Origin: CANNDT01 sp945876205
GTDB lineage: Bacteria > Acidobacteriota > Vicinamibacteria > Vicinamibacterales > UBA2999
Direction of reading: 5' to 3'
Length of the DNA: 58,644 bases
NCBI GenBank assembly: GCA_947503365.1
Contig: CANNDT010000016.1
Location: forward strand, 1 to 58,644
The notes beneath the pieces were generated by a model. That model was given only the letters and a program-made list of their open reading frames with translations, had not been told where the DNA came from and ran no database searches. Positions 18,048 to 25,616 of this stretch are shown one piece after another (within the stretch, counting starts at the first letter, position 1; each line of letters begins with the position of its first letter). A program made the position numbers and the translations under genes.

Positions 18048-18461
18048 ATGAAAATGACTTTTGGATTCGTATTCGCCGCACTGCTGGCCGCCGTGCCCGC
18101 ATCGGCGCACCATGCCTTCGCCGTCGAATTCGACGCGAAGAACTGCTCCGACATCACCGGCGTCCTGACGAAGGTCGACTACCAGAATCCGCACGCCTAT
18201 ATCTATGTTGACGCGAAGGAGAACGGGCAGACGGTTGCGAAGACCTTCCAGCTCTCGTCGACCTCGAACCTCAAGCGCGGCGGCGCGACGCTGCCGGTCA
18301 TGAATGCGAGCGTCGGCAAGGAAGTGCTCGTCCGTGGTTGCGCGTCAAGGAACGGCGAGGACAACCGCTACGCGGCGTCGTTCATCAAGCTCGCCGACGG
18401 CACCGTGCAGCGCCTCGGGCAGGACGTCGAAGGCGTCTTCGGTACCAAGGTCTGGAGATAA
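18048..18461 (+). CDS. DUF6152 family secreted protein
   Basis: 137 aa with a signal peptide ending at 'ASAHHAF'. The family signature is present: 'HHAFAVEFDAKNCSDITGVL', 'VDYQNPHAYIYVD', 'KRGGATLP' and a C-terminal 'FIKLADGTVQRLG'. A small beta-barrel-like exported protein of unknown role. Unlike the other copies it has a Cys in the first motif and another near the end ('VRGCASR'), possibly a disulfide. It follows the receptor by 13 bp. Confidence 0.85.
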   Translation: MKMTFGFVFAALLAAVPASAHHAFAVEFDAKNCSDITGVLTKVDYQNPHAYIYVDAKENGQTVAKTFQLSSTSNLKRGGATLPVMNASVGKEVLVRGCASRNGEDNRYAASFIKLADGTVQRLGQDVEGVFGTKVWR

Positions 18462-18463
18462 GC

Positions 18464-19306
18464 ATGAAGACCTACATCGGCTTCGCACTGGCAGCGGCGT
18501 TGATGCTGCCAGTCGCGGCCAGCGCGCAAAACCCCGCTAGCACATCCCCCGGGGCAGGTAAGCCCTTCGTCGAAGCGAGGGGCAGCGTCAAGCCGGTGCC
18601 ACTGCCGCCCGGCGGGCCCACGCCGCGCATGGCCGATGGCAAGCCCGATTTCTCGGGCGTGTGGTTTCCCGGACCGACCGGCAAGGCCAACGCCTGGAGC
18701 ACCGAGCGTGAGGCCCCGGAGAAACAGGATCCAATCCCGTTTCAGCCGTGGGCGGAAGCCAAGTACAAGGCCCTGACGAGAGTTGACCTCGAGCTGTCGA
18801 GCCCGAACGTCAACTGCACGCCTGTCGGCACGCCCGGGATGTTCACCGACAACGCCTACGTGCATCAGATCAGCACGAAGCCGGGGCAGCTCATTCACCT
18901 GATCGAGAACAACAACCGCTACCGGGTGATCCACACCGACCGCCGGCCGCATAAGCCGGCCGACGAGCAGGAGCCGCTGTTCTACGGCGACCAGACGGCC
19001 AAGTGGGAAGGCGACACGTTGGTAATCGACTCGATCTCGATCGACGAACGCGCCCACATCCAGGACGGCTGGTTCCACAGCGACCAGCTCCATGTCATCG
19101 AGCGGCTCCGGCGTCCGTCGATGAACTATCTCGAGTACCAGTACACGATTGAGGATCCGAAGGTGCTGACCAAGCCGTGGACCTCGACGTGGGAGAGACT
19201 CTCGCTGTCGGTGAATAACGAGGATCTGACCGAGAATTTCTGCACCAACAACGAGAACGTCGAGCAGCTGAGGAAGCTGAACGAGATCGAAAAGTCGAAG
19301 AAATGA
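18464..19306 (+). CDS. DLSGVW-family secreted protein
   Basis: 280 aa from ATG 18464, 2 bp after the DUF6152 stop. Signal peptide 'MKTYIGFALAAALMLPVAAS'. The core motifs are intact: 'PRMADGKPDFSGVWFPGP', 'CTPVGTPGMF', 'GDQTAKWEGDTLVIDSISID', 'HSDQLHVIERLRRP', 'FCTNNEN'. It is very similar to the gene at 20460 and to the C-terminal half of the 12393 fusion, forming one subgroup in which the second His position reads HSDQ. Function unknown; position in the receptor operon suggests an exported partner. Confidence 0.85.
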   Translation: MKTYIGFALAAALMLPVAASAQNPASTSPGAGKPFVEARGSVKPVPLPPGGPTPRMADGKPDFSGVWFPGPTGKANAWSTEREAPEKQDPIPFQPWAEAKYKALTRVDLELSSPNVNCTPVGTPGMFTDNAYVHQISTKPGQLIHLIENNNRYRVIHTDRRPHKPADEQEPLFYGDQTAKWEGDTLVIDSISIDERAHIQDGWFHSDQLHVIERLRRPSMNYLEYQYTIEDPKVLTKPWTSTWERLSLSVNNEDLTENFCTNNENVEQLRKLNEIEKSKK

Positions 19307-20064
19307 CCCTCCGCGGTGCGATGGTCGCGCTCGCGTTGGTTAGCGCCACGGCAAGCACGGCCATCGCACAGTGGGTGTCGCTCCCGCTTGCCGGCACGCC
19401 GCGCACCGCTGACGGACAACCCAACCTGAATGCGCCGGCGCCGCGTACCGCGGACGGCAAGCCGGATTTGTCGGGCATCTGGAGGGTCGATAGTCCGCGC
19501 TACAACGAGAATCTCCTGGTCCCTGGCACCGAGGCACCGATGCTGCCGTGGGCCGCGGATGTCTACAAGCAGCGCGTGGCGACGCTCGGCCGTGACCGCC
19601 CTGGCCGCTTCTGCATGCCGCACGCCGTGCCCGACGCGATGACCGTTCCCACCCTGCCGTTCAAGATCATCCAGATGCCGAACGTGATGATCCACCTCTA
19701 CGAGGAATTCCACGTCTACCGCCAGATTCACACCGACGGACGGAAGCTCCCCGACGATCCGGATCCGGCCTGGTACGGCTACTCCGTCGGCCGCTGGGAC
19801 GGCGACACGTTCGTCGTCGACACCGCAGGTTTCAAGGACGGCCACTGGCTCGACAACAGCGGCCACCCGCATACCGAGGCGCTGCGCCTGACCGAGCGCT
19901 TTCGCCGGATTAACTTCGGCCGCATGGAGATGGTGGCGACCATTGACGATCCGAAGGCCTACTCGCGGACGTGGACGTCGGACATAATGCGGTTCAACCT
20001 GCAGCCCGACACCGAGCTGCTCGAGCATCTCTGCGAGAACAACAGAGAGGTGGGAGGACGCTGA
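19303..20064 (+). CDS. DLSGVW-family secreted protein, divergent copy
   Basis: 253 aa; its start overlaps the previous stop (ATGA). A signal peptide ends near 'STAIAQ'. The 'TADGxPxL' motif occurs twice ('TADGQPNLNAPA' and 'TADGKPDLSGIW'), followed by 'CMPHAVPD', 'HTDGRKLPDDPD', 'VGRWDGDTFVVDTAG' and 'HTEALRLTERF'. It belongs to a different subgroup from 18464, closer to the genes at 1046 and 43697. It also overlaps the next DUF6152 gene (TGATG). Confidence 0.85.
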   Translation: MTLRGAMVALALVSATASTAIAQWVSLPLAGTPRTADGQPNLNAPAPRTADGKPDLSGIWRVDSPRYNENLLVPGTEAPMLPWAADVYKQRVATLGRDRPGRFCMPHAVPDAMTVPTLPFKIIQMPNVMIHLYEEFHVYRQIHTDGRKLPDDPDPAWYGYSVGRWDGDTFVVDTAGFKDGHWLDNSGHPHTEALRLTERFRRINFGRMEMVATIDDPKAYSRTWTSDIMRFNLQPDTELLEHLCENNREVGGR

Positions 20065-20456
20065 TGAAGAGGCGGCTTGCGATCATCCTCTGCATGGCCG
20101 CGATCGTCCTGTCGCGAGACCTGCTCGCACACCATTCGTTCACCGCTGAATTCGACGCCAGCAAACCGGTCACGCTGAGTGGGGTCGTGACCAAGCTCGA
20201 ATGGGCCAATCCTCACATCTGGTTTTTCATCGACGTGAAGGGCGAGGACGGCACGGTCACCAACTGGGGATTCGAGTTGGCGGGTTCGGCGCAGCTGGTA
20301 CGGTTAGGCTGGAAGCGCAGTTCGATGAAGATCGGTGACATGGTGACCGTCGACGCCAGCCGCTCACGTGACGGCAGCAACAACGCCAACGCCAAGAACA
20401 TCGTCCTGACGAGCACCGGGCAGCGGGTCTTCATCGGCTCGCCTCAGGCGCCATAG
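20064..20456 (+). CDS. DUF6152 family secreted protein
   Basis: 130 aa. Start ATG 20064 overlaps the previous stop. Signal peptide to 'SRDLLAHH', then 'HHSFTAEFDASKPVTLSGVV', 'EWANPHIWFFIDVKGEDG', 'NWGFELAGSAQLVRLGWKR' and 'DASRSRDGSNNANAKNIVLT', a full match to the DUF6152 pattern. It is paired with DLSGVW genes on both sides. Confidence 0.88.
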   Translation: MKRRLAIILCMAAIVLSRDLLAHHSFTAEFDASKPVTLSGVVTKLEWANPHIWFFIDVKGEDGTVTNWGFELAGSAQLVRLGWKRSSMKIGDMVTVDASRSRDGSNNANAKNIVLTSTGQRVFIGSPQAP

Positions 20457-20459
20457 GAG

Positions 20460-21284
20460 ATGACGATGAAGACCTACATCGGCGTGGCGCTCGCGGCGGC
20501 ACTGCTCCTGCCGGCTGCGGCTCACGCCCAAGCGGGCAAACCCTTCGTCGAGGCTCGTGGCAGCGTGAAGTCGGTGCCGCTGCCGCCCGGCGGCCCGACG
20601 CCGCGCATGTCCGACGGCCATCCCGACCTCTCAGGCGTGTGGTTTGCCGGACCAACCGGTAAGGCGAATAACTGGAGCGTCGACCCCGAGTCCCCGGTCA
20701 AGGAAGACCCGATCCCGTGGCAGCCCTGGGCCGAAGCGAAACGCAAGGCGATGACTCGAGTGGACCTCGAGCTGACCAGCGTGGCGGTCAATTGCGGGCC
20801 CGTCGGCACGCCAGGCATGTTTTCCGAAAACGCCTACGCGCACTTGATCAGCACCAAGCCCGGGCAGTTCATTCACCTGATCGAGAGAAACAACAGGTGG
20901 CATGTCGTCCATACCGACGGCCGGCCGCACAAACCCGTCGAGGAACTGGAACCGCTGTTCTATGGCGACCAGACCGCGCGCTGGGAGGGCGACACGCTGG
21001 TGATCGACTCGATCTCGATCGACGAACGCTCCCAGATCGAGGACGGATGGTTCCACAGCGACCAACTGCACGTGATCGAGCGCCTGCGGCGCCCATCTAA
21101 GAACTATCTCGAGTACCAGTTCACGATCGAAGATCCCAAGGTCCTGGTGAAGCCGTGGACATCGGCGTGGAGGACGTTCACGCTGTCGGCCAACGACGAA
21201 GATCTGTTCGAGAGCTTCTGCACCAACAACGAGAACCCGGGACAGCTCGAGAAGCTGAACGAGATCGAAAAGACCAGGAAGTAG
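20460..21284 (+). CDS. DLSGVW-family secreted protein
   Basis: 274 aa (or 272 from ATG 20466, which matches the start 'MKTYIG' of the paralogue at 18464). Signal peptide to 'AAAHAQ'. Motifs: 'PRMSDGHPDLSGVWFAGP', 'CGPVGTPGMF', 'GDQTARWEGDTLVIDSISID', 'HSDQLHVIERLRRP', 'CTNNEN'. A recent duplicate of 18464 by overall similarity. It lies 3 bp after the DUF6152 stop. Confidence 0.85.
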   Translation: MTMKTYIGVALAAALLLPAAAHAQAGKPFVEARGSVKSVPLPPGGPTPRMSDGHPDLSGVWFAGPTGKANNWSVDPESPVKEDPIPWQPWAEAKRKAMTRVDLELTSVAVNCGPVGTPGMFSENAYAHLISTKPGQFIHLIERNNRWHVVHTDGRPHKPVEELEPLFYGDQTARWEGDTLVIDSISIDERSQIEDGWFHSDQLHVIERLRRPSKNYLEYQFTIEDPKVLVKPWTSAWRTFTLSANDEDLFESFCTNNENPGQLEKLNEIEKTRK

Positions 21285-21286
21285 CC

Positions 21287-22654
21287 GTGGCGACGCTGCC
21301 GATCGTCCTGGTTCACGGCTACAGCGACAAGGGCGCGAGCTTCGCTGGCTGGTGCGATCTGCTTGAGGCGCGCGGATACGAGGCGACGACCATCCATGTC
21401 GGCAACTACGTCTCGCTGAGCAACGAAGTCACCATCAAGGACATCGCCGAGGGCTTCGATCGCGCGCTGCGGGAGCGCGCGGGATTGAAGCCGGGCGAAC
21501 CGTTCGACGCCATCGTCCATTCCACCGGGATGCTGGTGATTCGCGAATGGCTCACCGCGTACTCCGCGCGCCAGGATCGGCTCAAGCACCTGATCGGGCT
21601 TGCGCCGGCGACGTTCGGCAGCCCGATGGCGCACAAGGGCCGCAGTTGGCTTGGCGCGATCTTCAAGGGAGGCAAGGAGCCCGGTCCCGACTTCATGGAG
21701 GCGGGCGACCAGGTGCTCTCCGGGCTCGAGCTCGGCAGCCGATACACCTGGGATCTCGCGCACAAGGACTTCCTCAACGAGACGGCCGTCTACGGACCGA
21801 GCAGCCGAACGCCGTACCCCTTCATCATCGTCGGCCTCAAGGACTACGGGTGGCTCAAGCGCGCCGTGTCTGAGGCCGGTACCGACGGAACCGTGCGTTG
21901 GGCGGGCGCAGGGTTCAACGTGCGCAAGGTCACTGCGGATCTCACCGCCGATCCATCCCGCCCAAGCGGGCAGAAGCGGATCCGGATCGAGCCCTGGCGC
22001 AACACCACGGTGCCGCTGGTGTTCGATGCCGGCGTCAACCACGGGTCCATCCTCCAGTCGCCGAGCAAGGATGTCGTCACCATGGTGCTCGAGGCTTTGG
22101 AGGTGAGCTCAAAGCCGGCCTACGAAGCGTGGTGGCGCAAGTGGGAGCGCAAGAGCAAAGAGGCATTGAAGTCGGCGAAGGCGCAGCGCTGGCAGCAGTT
22201 CGTGACGCACGCCGTCGACGAGCGCGGTGACGGCATTCGCGATTACTTCCTCGAAGTCGGCACGATTCAGAACGGGGCGTTCGCGTCGTTGCCCTTCGAT
22301 CTCGACGTGCACGCGTATCGTGACGATCCGAGCTTTCGGTGTTTTCACGTCGATCTCGATCGACTGGAGCAGCAGGACACGGCGGTGATCGCGCTTCGCA
22401 TCATCGCCGAGTCCGGAACGGAGCTCGTGAGCTATCAGGGTTTCAGCTCAACGCCGTCGATCGCCCCGCGCAAGCGCGACCAGGGCAAATGGGACGCGAT
22501 CATCGAGTTCGATTCGACGATTGGCACCAGGGAGGTGGCGTTCTTCTGGCCGTATACCACGACGTTGGTGGAGATTCGGCTCGATCGGGAGCCGATGCCG
22601 CTGAGCGAGCCTAACCGGGTGTTCTGGTTCGATTCGCGCGCGGACAACCCCTGA
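21287..22654 (+). CDS. Alpha/beta hydrolase (lipase/PGAP1-like)
   Basis: 455 aa from GTG 21287, 2 bp after the previous stop. The N-terminal 270 residues form a hydrolase: 'LPIVLVHGYSDKGASFAGW' (oxyanion region), 'DAIVHSTGMLVIREWL' (nucleophile elbow H-S-T-G), and a late His in 'NHGSILQSP'. The C-terminal ~180 residues are a separate beta-rich domain ('RWQQFVTHAVDERGDG'). No signal peptide, so probably cytosolic, unlike its operon neighbours. Substrate unknown; possibly an ester or lipid delivered by the outer-membrane system. Confidence 0.75.
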   Translation: MATLPIVLVHGYSDKGASFAGWCDLLEARGYEATTIHVGNYVSLSNEVTIKDIAEGFDRALRERAGLKPGEPFDAIVHSTGMLVIREWLTAYSARQDRLKHLIGLAPATFGSPMAHKGRSWLGAIFKGGKEPGPDFMEAGDQVLSGLELGSRYTWDLAHKDFLNETAVYGPSSRTPYPFIIVGLKDYGWLKRAVSEAGTDGTVRWAGAGFNVRKVTADLTADPSRPSGQKRIRIEPWRNTTVPLVFDAGVNHGSILQSPSKDVVTMVLEALEVSSKPAYEAWWRKWERKSKEALKSAKAQRWQQFVTHAVDERGDGIRDYFLEVGTIQNGAFASLPFDLDVHAYRDDPSFRCFHVDLDRLEQQDTAVIALRIIAESGTELVSYQGFSSTPSIAPRKRDQGKWDAIIEFDSTIGTREVAFFWPYTTTLVEIRLDREPMPLSEPNRVFWFDSRADNP

Positions 22655-22657
22655 CCG

Positions 22658-23047
22658 TCAGAAGCGCAGCAGGCGCGTCGCTTTGATGGCGACCGACCGG
22701 TTCATCAGGCGTCCGAGTCCGGGCGTAGCGGTGTCCCGGCCGTCGCTGTAGACCACGAAAATCTCGCTGCCCGGGACGTACTCCCACCGCATCCGCGCGC
22801 TCGCGGTCATCGTGTGCGCGCTCGCGTTGAACTGAACGAAGCCGCTGAACCCGAGCCGCGCCGTTGGCGTGACGACCAGCCGCGTGCCGAGCAGGCGCGC
22901 CGTGAAGTCACCTGGACGAAGTCGCCTTCCGGCTTGACGGTGGTGTAGACCTCCTCGTCGAGGCGACCATCAAGCTTCAACGCCTGCGTCAGCCGCGGAG
23001 AAGAGAGAGACCCCAAGGGCGAGAAAGACTGCGGCGTATCGGGACAT
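22658..23047 (-). pseudogene. DUF5916 (carbohydrate-binding-9-like/hydrolase) pseudogene, internally deleted
   Basis: Reading the minus strand, a signal-peptide start 'MSRYAAVFLALGVSLFSAA' (ATG 23047) is followed in another frame by 'RLTQALKLDGRLDEEVY' and 'DFVQ', the N-terminal motif of DUF5916 proteins. The last 80 codons, in a different frame, read 'GFSGFVQFNASAHTMTASAR', 'MRWEYVPGSEIFVVYSDG' and '...NRSVAIKATRLLRF', the C-terminal barrel-like end of the same family. Members are usually about 700-800 aa, so most of the gene is missing. 23050-23190 holds nothing I recognise. Confidence 0.75.
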
Positions 23048-23194
23048 GAGGGTTCCGATACTTAGCAATCCGGGGTCCACGGCCAACTATTGAGGAGGGC
23101 TCGATCTGCTAGAAGAATCGTCGATTCGTTGGTGTGGGTCACGATTCAGTCACGACAAAGATGTCGAGACCAGTGGCAGACGCCGACAGCGATG

Positions 23195-25012
23195 TCAGTA
23201 ACCGGCGGCGCGGCCAAAGCGGCGGCCGTCAGCCGCGCCCTGCAGCCATTCCTTGTCCTTGACCAGCAGTTCGACGACGGCTGCGACGGCGCCCTGTTCC
23301 TCGCGCACCTCGTGACCGCGCGATTTGAGCAGGGCGATCGCATCCGGTGAGAAGCCGCGCTCGACGGAGATCGCGTCCGGCAACCACTGGTGATGAAAGC
23401 GCGGCGCGTCCACGGCTTCCTGCGGGTTCATGCCGAAATCGACGACGTTGAGGAAGACCTGGAGGACGGCGGTCGGAATGCGTGAGCCGCCCGGGCCGCC
23501 GATCAACATGTAGAGATCGTTGTCGCGCAGCACGATCGACGGCGCCATCGACGACAGCGGGCGCTTGCCAGGCAGGATCGCGTTGGGCTCGCCCTGCACG
23601 AGGCCGAACAGGTTCGGCGATCCGGGCCGCGACGTGAAGTCGTCCATCTCGTTGTTGAGGAGGAAGCCGAGGCCGGGCACCGTGATGCCGTTGCCGAAGC
23701 CGCCGTTGAGTGTGTAGGTGACCGCCACCGCGTTGCCGTCGGCGTCGACGATGTTGTAGTGCGTTGTTTCCGCGTGCTCGGCTGAAGCGGAGAGGCCGGG
23801 ACCGAGGGTCTTGCTGGGCGTCGCGCGTTCCGGATCGATCGACGATCGGCGCTGCGTGATGTAGGGCGGCGCGAGCAGCGCCGTGACTGGGTTGGTGACG
23901 AAGTCGGGATCGCCGAGATAGGTGTTGCGGTCGGCGTAGTAGCGGCGCATTACCTCTGCGACGTAATGGATTGACGCCGCCGAGCCGAAGCCGGCCTTCT
24001 CATAACCGCTGCCCTCGAGCATCGCCAGCATCTGCAGCAGACCGATGCCGCCGGCGCTTGGTGGAGGCGCGGCGATCACCGTGTAGTTGCGGTAGCTGCC
24101 CGTCAGCGGGGTGCGTTCGACGGCCGCATAGGCCGTGAGGTCCGTGCGGGTGATGAGGCCGCCGTGCGCCTGCATCTGGGTTTCGAGCATCGCGGCGGTG
24201 TCGCCGGTGTAGAACTCGTCAGGGCCGTTCTTCGCGATCCTCCCGAGCGTGCGCGCGAGGTCGGGCAGCACCATGCGGTCGCCCGCCTCGTAGAACGCGC
24301 CACCCTTCAGCCAGATGCGCGTCGACTCGGGGTCTCGCGCGAGACTGCGAGAGGTCTTGAGCTGCTCGGCGAATCCGTATGAGACCGTGAACCCTTTGGA
24401 CGCCAGGTCGATGGCCGGCGCAAGGTCCGCGGCCCAGGGGAGCTTCGCAAACTTCGAGTGCGCCAGCGCGAAGCCCTTGACGGTGCCGGGGACGCCGGAC
24501 GATCGCCACCCCTCGACGCTGTCGCGCGTCAGGTTGCCTGCGGCGTCGAGATACATGCCGCGCGATGCAGCGCCCGGCGCCTTCTCGCGAAAGTCGATGA
24601 AGGTCGTGCGGCCATCGGCCATGCGCACCAGCATGAAGCCGCCGCCGCCGAGCGCGCCGGCATACGGATACACCGCATTCAGCGCGAAGCCAACGGCGAT
24701 CGCCGCATCGACCGCATTGCCGCCCTTGCGGAGGACAGCGAGGCCCGCTTCGTCCGCAGGCTGCTGCGCGATCACCATCGCATGCCGCGCGAAGACCGGC
24801 TGCCGGATGCCGTCTACGCGCGCCACGAAGACAAGAAGCAGGAGCGTAGCCACGAAGGTCACGAAGACCACGAAACTTTTGGCCACGAAGGTCACGAAGA
24901 ACACGAAGCTTTTGGCCACGAAGGGCACGAAGAACGCGAAGGGTTTTGGCGAACGTACCTTCGTGAGCTTCGTGTTCTTCGTGGCGAGATCTTCGTGGCT
25001 ACGGTGAATCAT
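23195..25012 (-). CDS. ggt: Gamma-glutamyltransferase
   Basis: 605 aa from ATG 25012 (open further upstream to 25102). Ntn-hydrolase precursor: 'MVIAQQPADEAGLAVLRKGG', 'NAVDAAIAVGFALNAVYPYA', and the autoprocessing/nucleophile Thr in 'ETTHYNIVDADGNAVAVTYT', followed by 'GGPGGSRIPTAVLQVFLNVV'. Cleaves gamma-glutamyl bonds such as glutathione in the periplasm. The first ~65 residues are unusual: 'FAFFVPFVAKSFVFFVTFVA' and similar repeats are translated from a CACGAAG DNA repeat and precede a plausible signal-peptide end ('TLLLLVFVARVDG'). The true start may be inside this region. Confidence 0.9.
   Translation of the reverse strand: MIHRSHEDLATKNTKLTKVRSPKPFAFFVPFVAKSFVFFVTFVAKSFVVFVTFVATLLLLVFVARVDGIRQPVFARHAMVIAQQPADEAGLAVLRKGGNAVDAAIAVGFALNAVYPYAGALGGGGFMLVRMADGRTTFIDFREKAPGAASRGMYLDAAGNLTRDSVEGWRSSGVPGTVKGFALAHSKFAKLPWAADLAPAIDLASKGFTVSYGFAEQLKTSRSLARDPESTRIWLKGGAFYEAGDRMVLPDLARTLGRIAKNGPDEFYTGDTAAMLETQMQAHGGLITRTDLTAYAAVERTPLTGSYRNYTVIAAPPPSAGGIGLLQMLAMLEGSGYEKAGFGSAASIHYVAEVMRRYYADRNTYLGDPDFVTNPVTALLAPPYITQRRSSIDPERATPSKTLGPGLSASAEHAETTHYNIVDADGNAVAVTYTLNGGFGNGITVPGLGFLLNNEMDDFTSRPGSPNLFGLVQGEPNAILPGKRPLSSMAPSIVLRDNDLYMLIGGPGGSRIPTAVLQVFLNVVDFGMNPQEAVDAPRFHHQWLPDAISVERGFSPDAIALLKSRGHEVREEQGAVAAVVELLVKDKEWLQGAADGRRFGRAAGY
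24845..25003. repeat. CACGAAG-type repeat element with terminal inverted repeats
   Basis: Three tandem ~33-bp units containing 'CCACGAAGGTCACGAAG' are followed by reverse-orientation 'CTTCGTG' units. The ends are a perfect 13-bp inverted repeat, CGTAGCCACGAAG (24845-24857) and CTTCGTGGCTACG (24991-25003). It overlaps the 5' end of ggt and keeps its frame open. Confidence 0.75.
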
Positions 25013-25133
25013 GTCGTCCTGCTTGCAACTCCGCGACCCGCGGGGAATGCGGAAAGTTGCTGGTGTTTCAGGCGGCCGGCAGTGCTTTCGCCGCCGCGTC
25101 ACGACACAAGTGTGGGGCTTGTGAGCTGCCGAT

Positions 25134-25616
25134 TCAAATATGTACTTTGTCGGCGGCCAGCTTCACGGCCTGGACGATCTCGGGATACGACGCGCAGCGG
25201 CAGAGATTGCCGGACAGGTAGTGGCGGATCTGATCCTCAGTGGGATGCGGGTGCTGTTCGAGCAGCTCTTTCGTCATCAGCACCATCCCCGGCGTGCAGA
25301 AGCCGCACTGGAACGCGCCCTTGTCCACGAAGGCCTGCTGCACGGGATGCAGGACGCCATCCTTCGGCAGTCCTTCCACCGTCACCAGCTCCGCTCCGTC
25401 CGCGAACGCCGCGAGATAGAGGCAGCCCGAGACCGCGGTGCCATCGACCAGCACGGTGCAGCATCCGCAGAGCCCCTGCGCGCAGCTTTCGCGCGCGCCG
25501 AGCAGCGCGAACTCACGTTGCAGCACTTCGACGAGCGTCTCGTAGACCGCGATCCTCGCCGTGACCGCGCGGCCGTTCAGCGTGAATCGGATCGTTCGCG
25601 TGGCGTCGGTCATCAT
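25134..25616 (-). CDS. Molybdenum hydroxylase small subunit, 2Fe-2S (CoxS/XdhC-type)
   Basis: 160 aa. Plant-ferredoxin-type cluster 'CAQGLCGCCTVLVDG' and the second cluster set 'CGFCTPGMVL' and 'GNLCRCASYPEIV' are complete. It transfers electrons between the molybdopterin and FAD subunits. Last gene of a four-gene unit; it overlaps the large-subunit stop by 4 bp. Confidence 0.93.
   Translation of the reverse strand: MMTDATRTIRFTLNGRAVTARIAVYETLVEVLQREFALLGARESCAQGLCGCCTVLVDGTAVSGCLYLAAFADGAELVTVEGLPKDGVLHPVQQAFVDKGAFQCGFCTPGMVLMTKELLEQHPHPTEDQIRHYLSGNLCRCASYPEIVQAVKLAADKVHI

Noticed and set aside
22651..22661. CTGACCGTCAG palindrome between convergent gene ends as a terminator
   Set aside because: Arms of 5 bp with a 1-nt centre cannot form a stable hairpin, and there is no T-run.
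24845..25003. CRISPR array
   Set aside because: The repeated units have no unique spacers, include reverse-orientation units, and are the common CACGAAG element; no cas genes are present.
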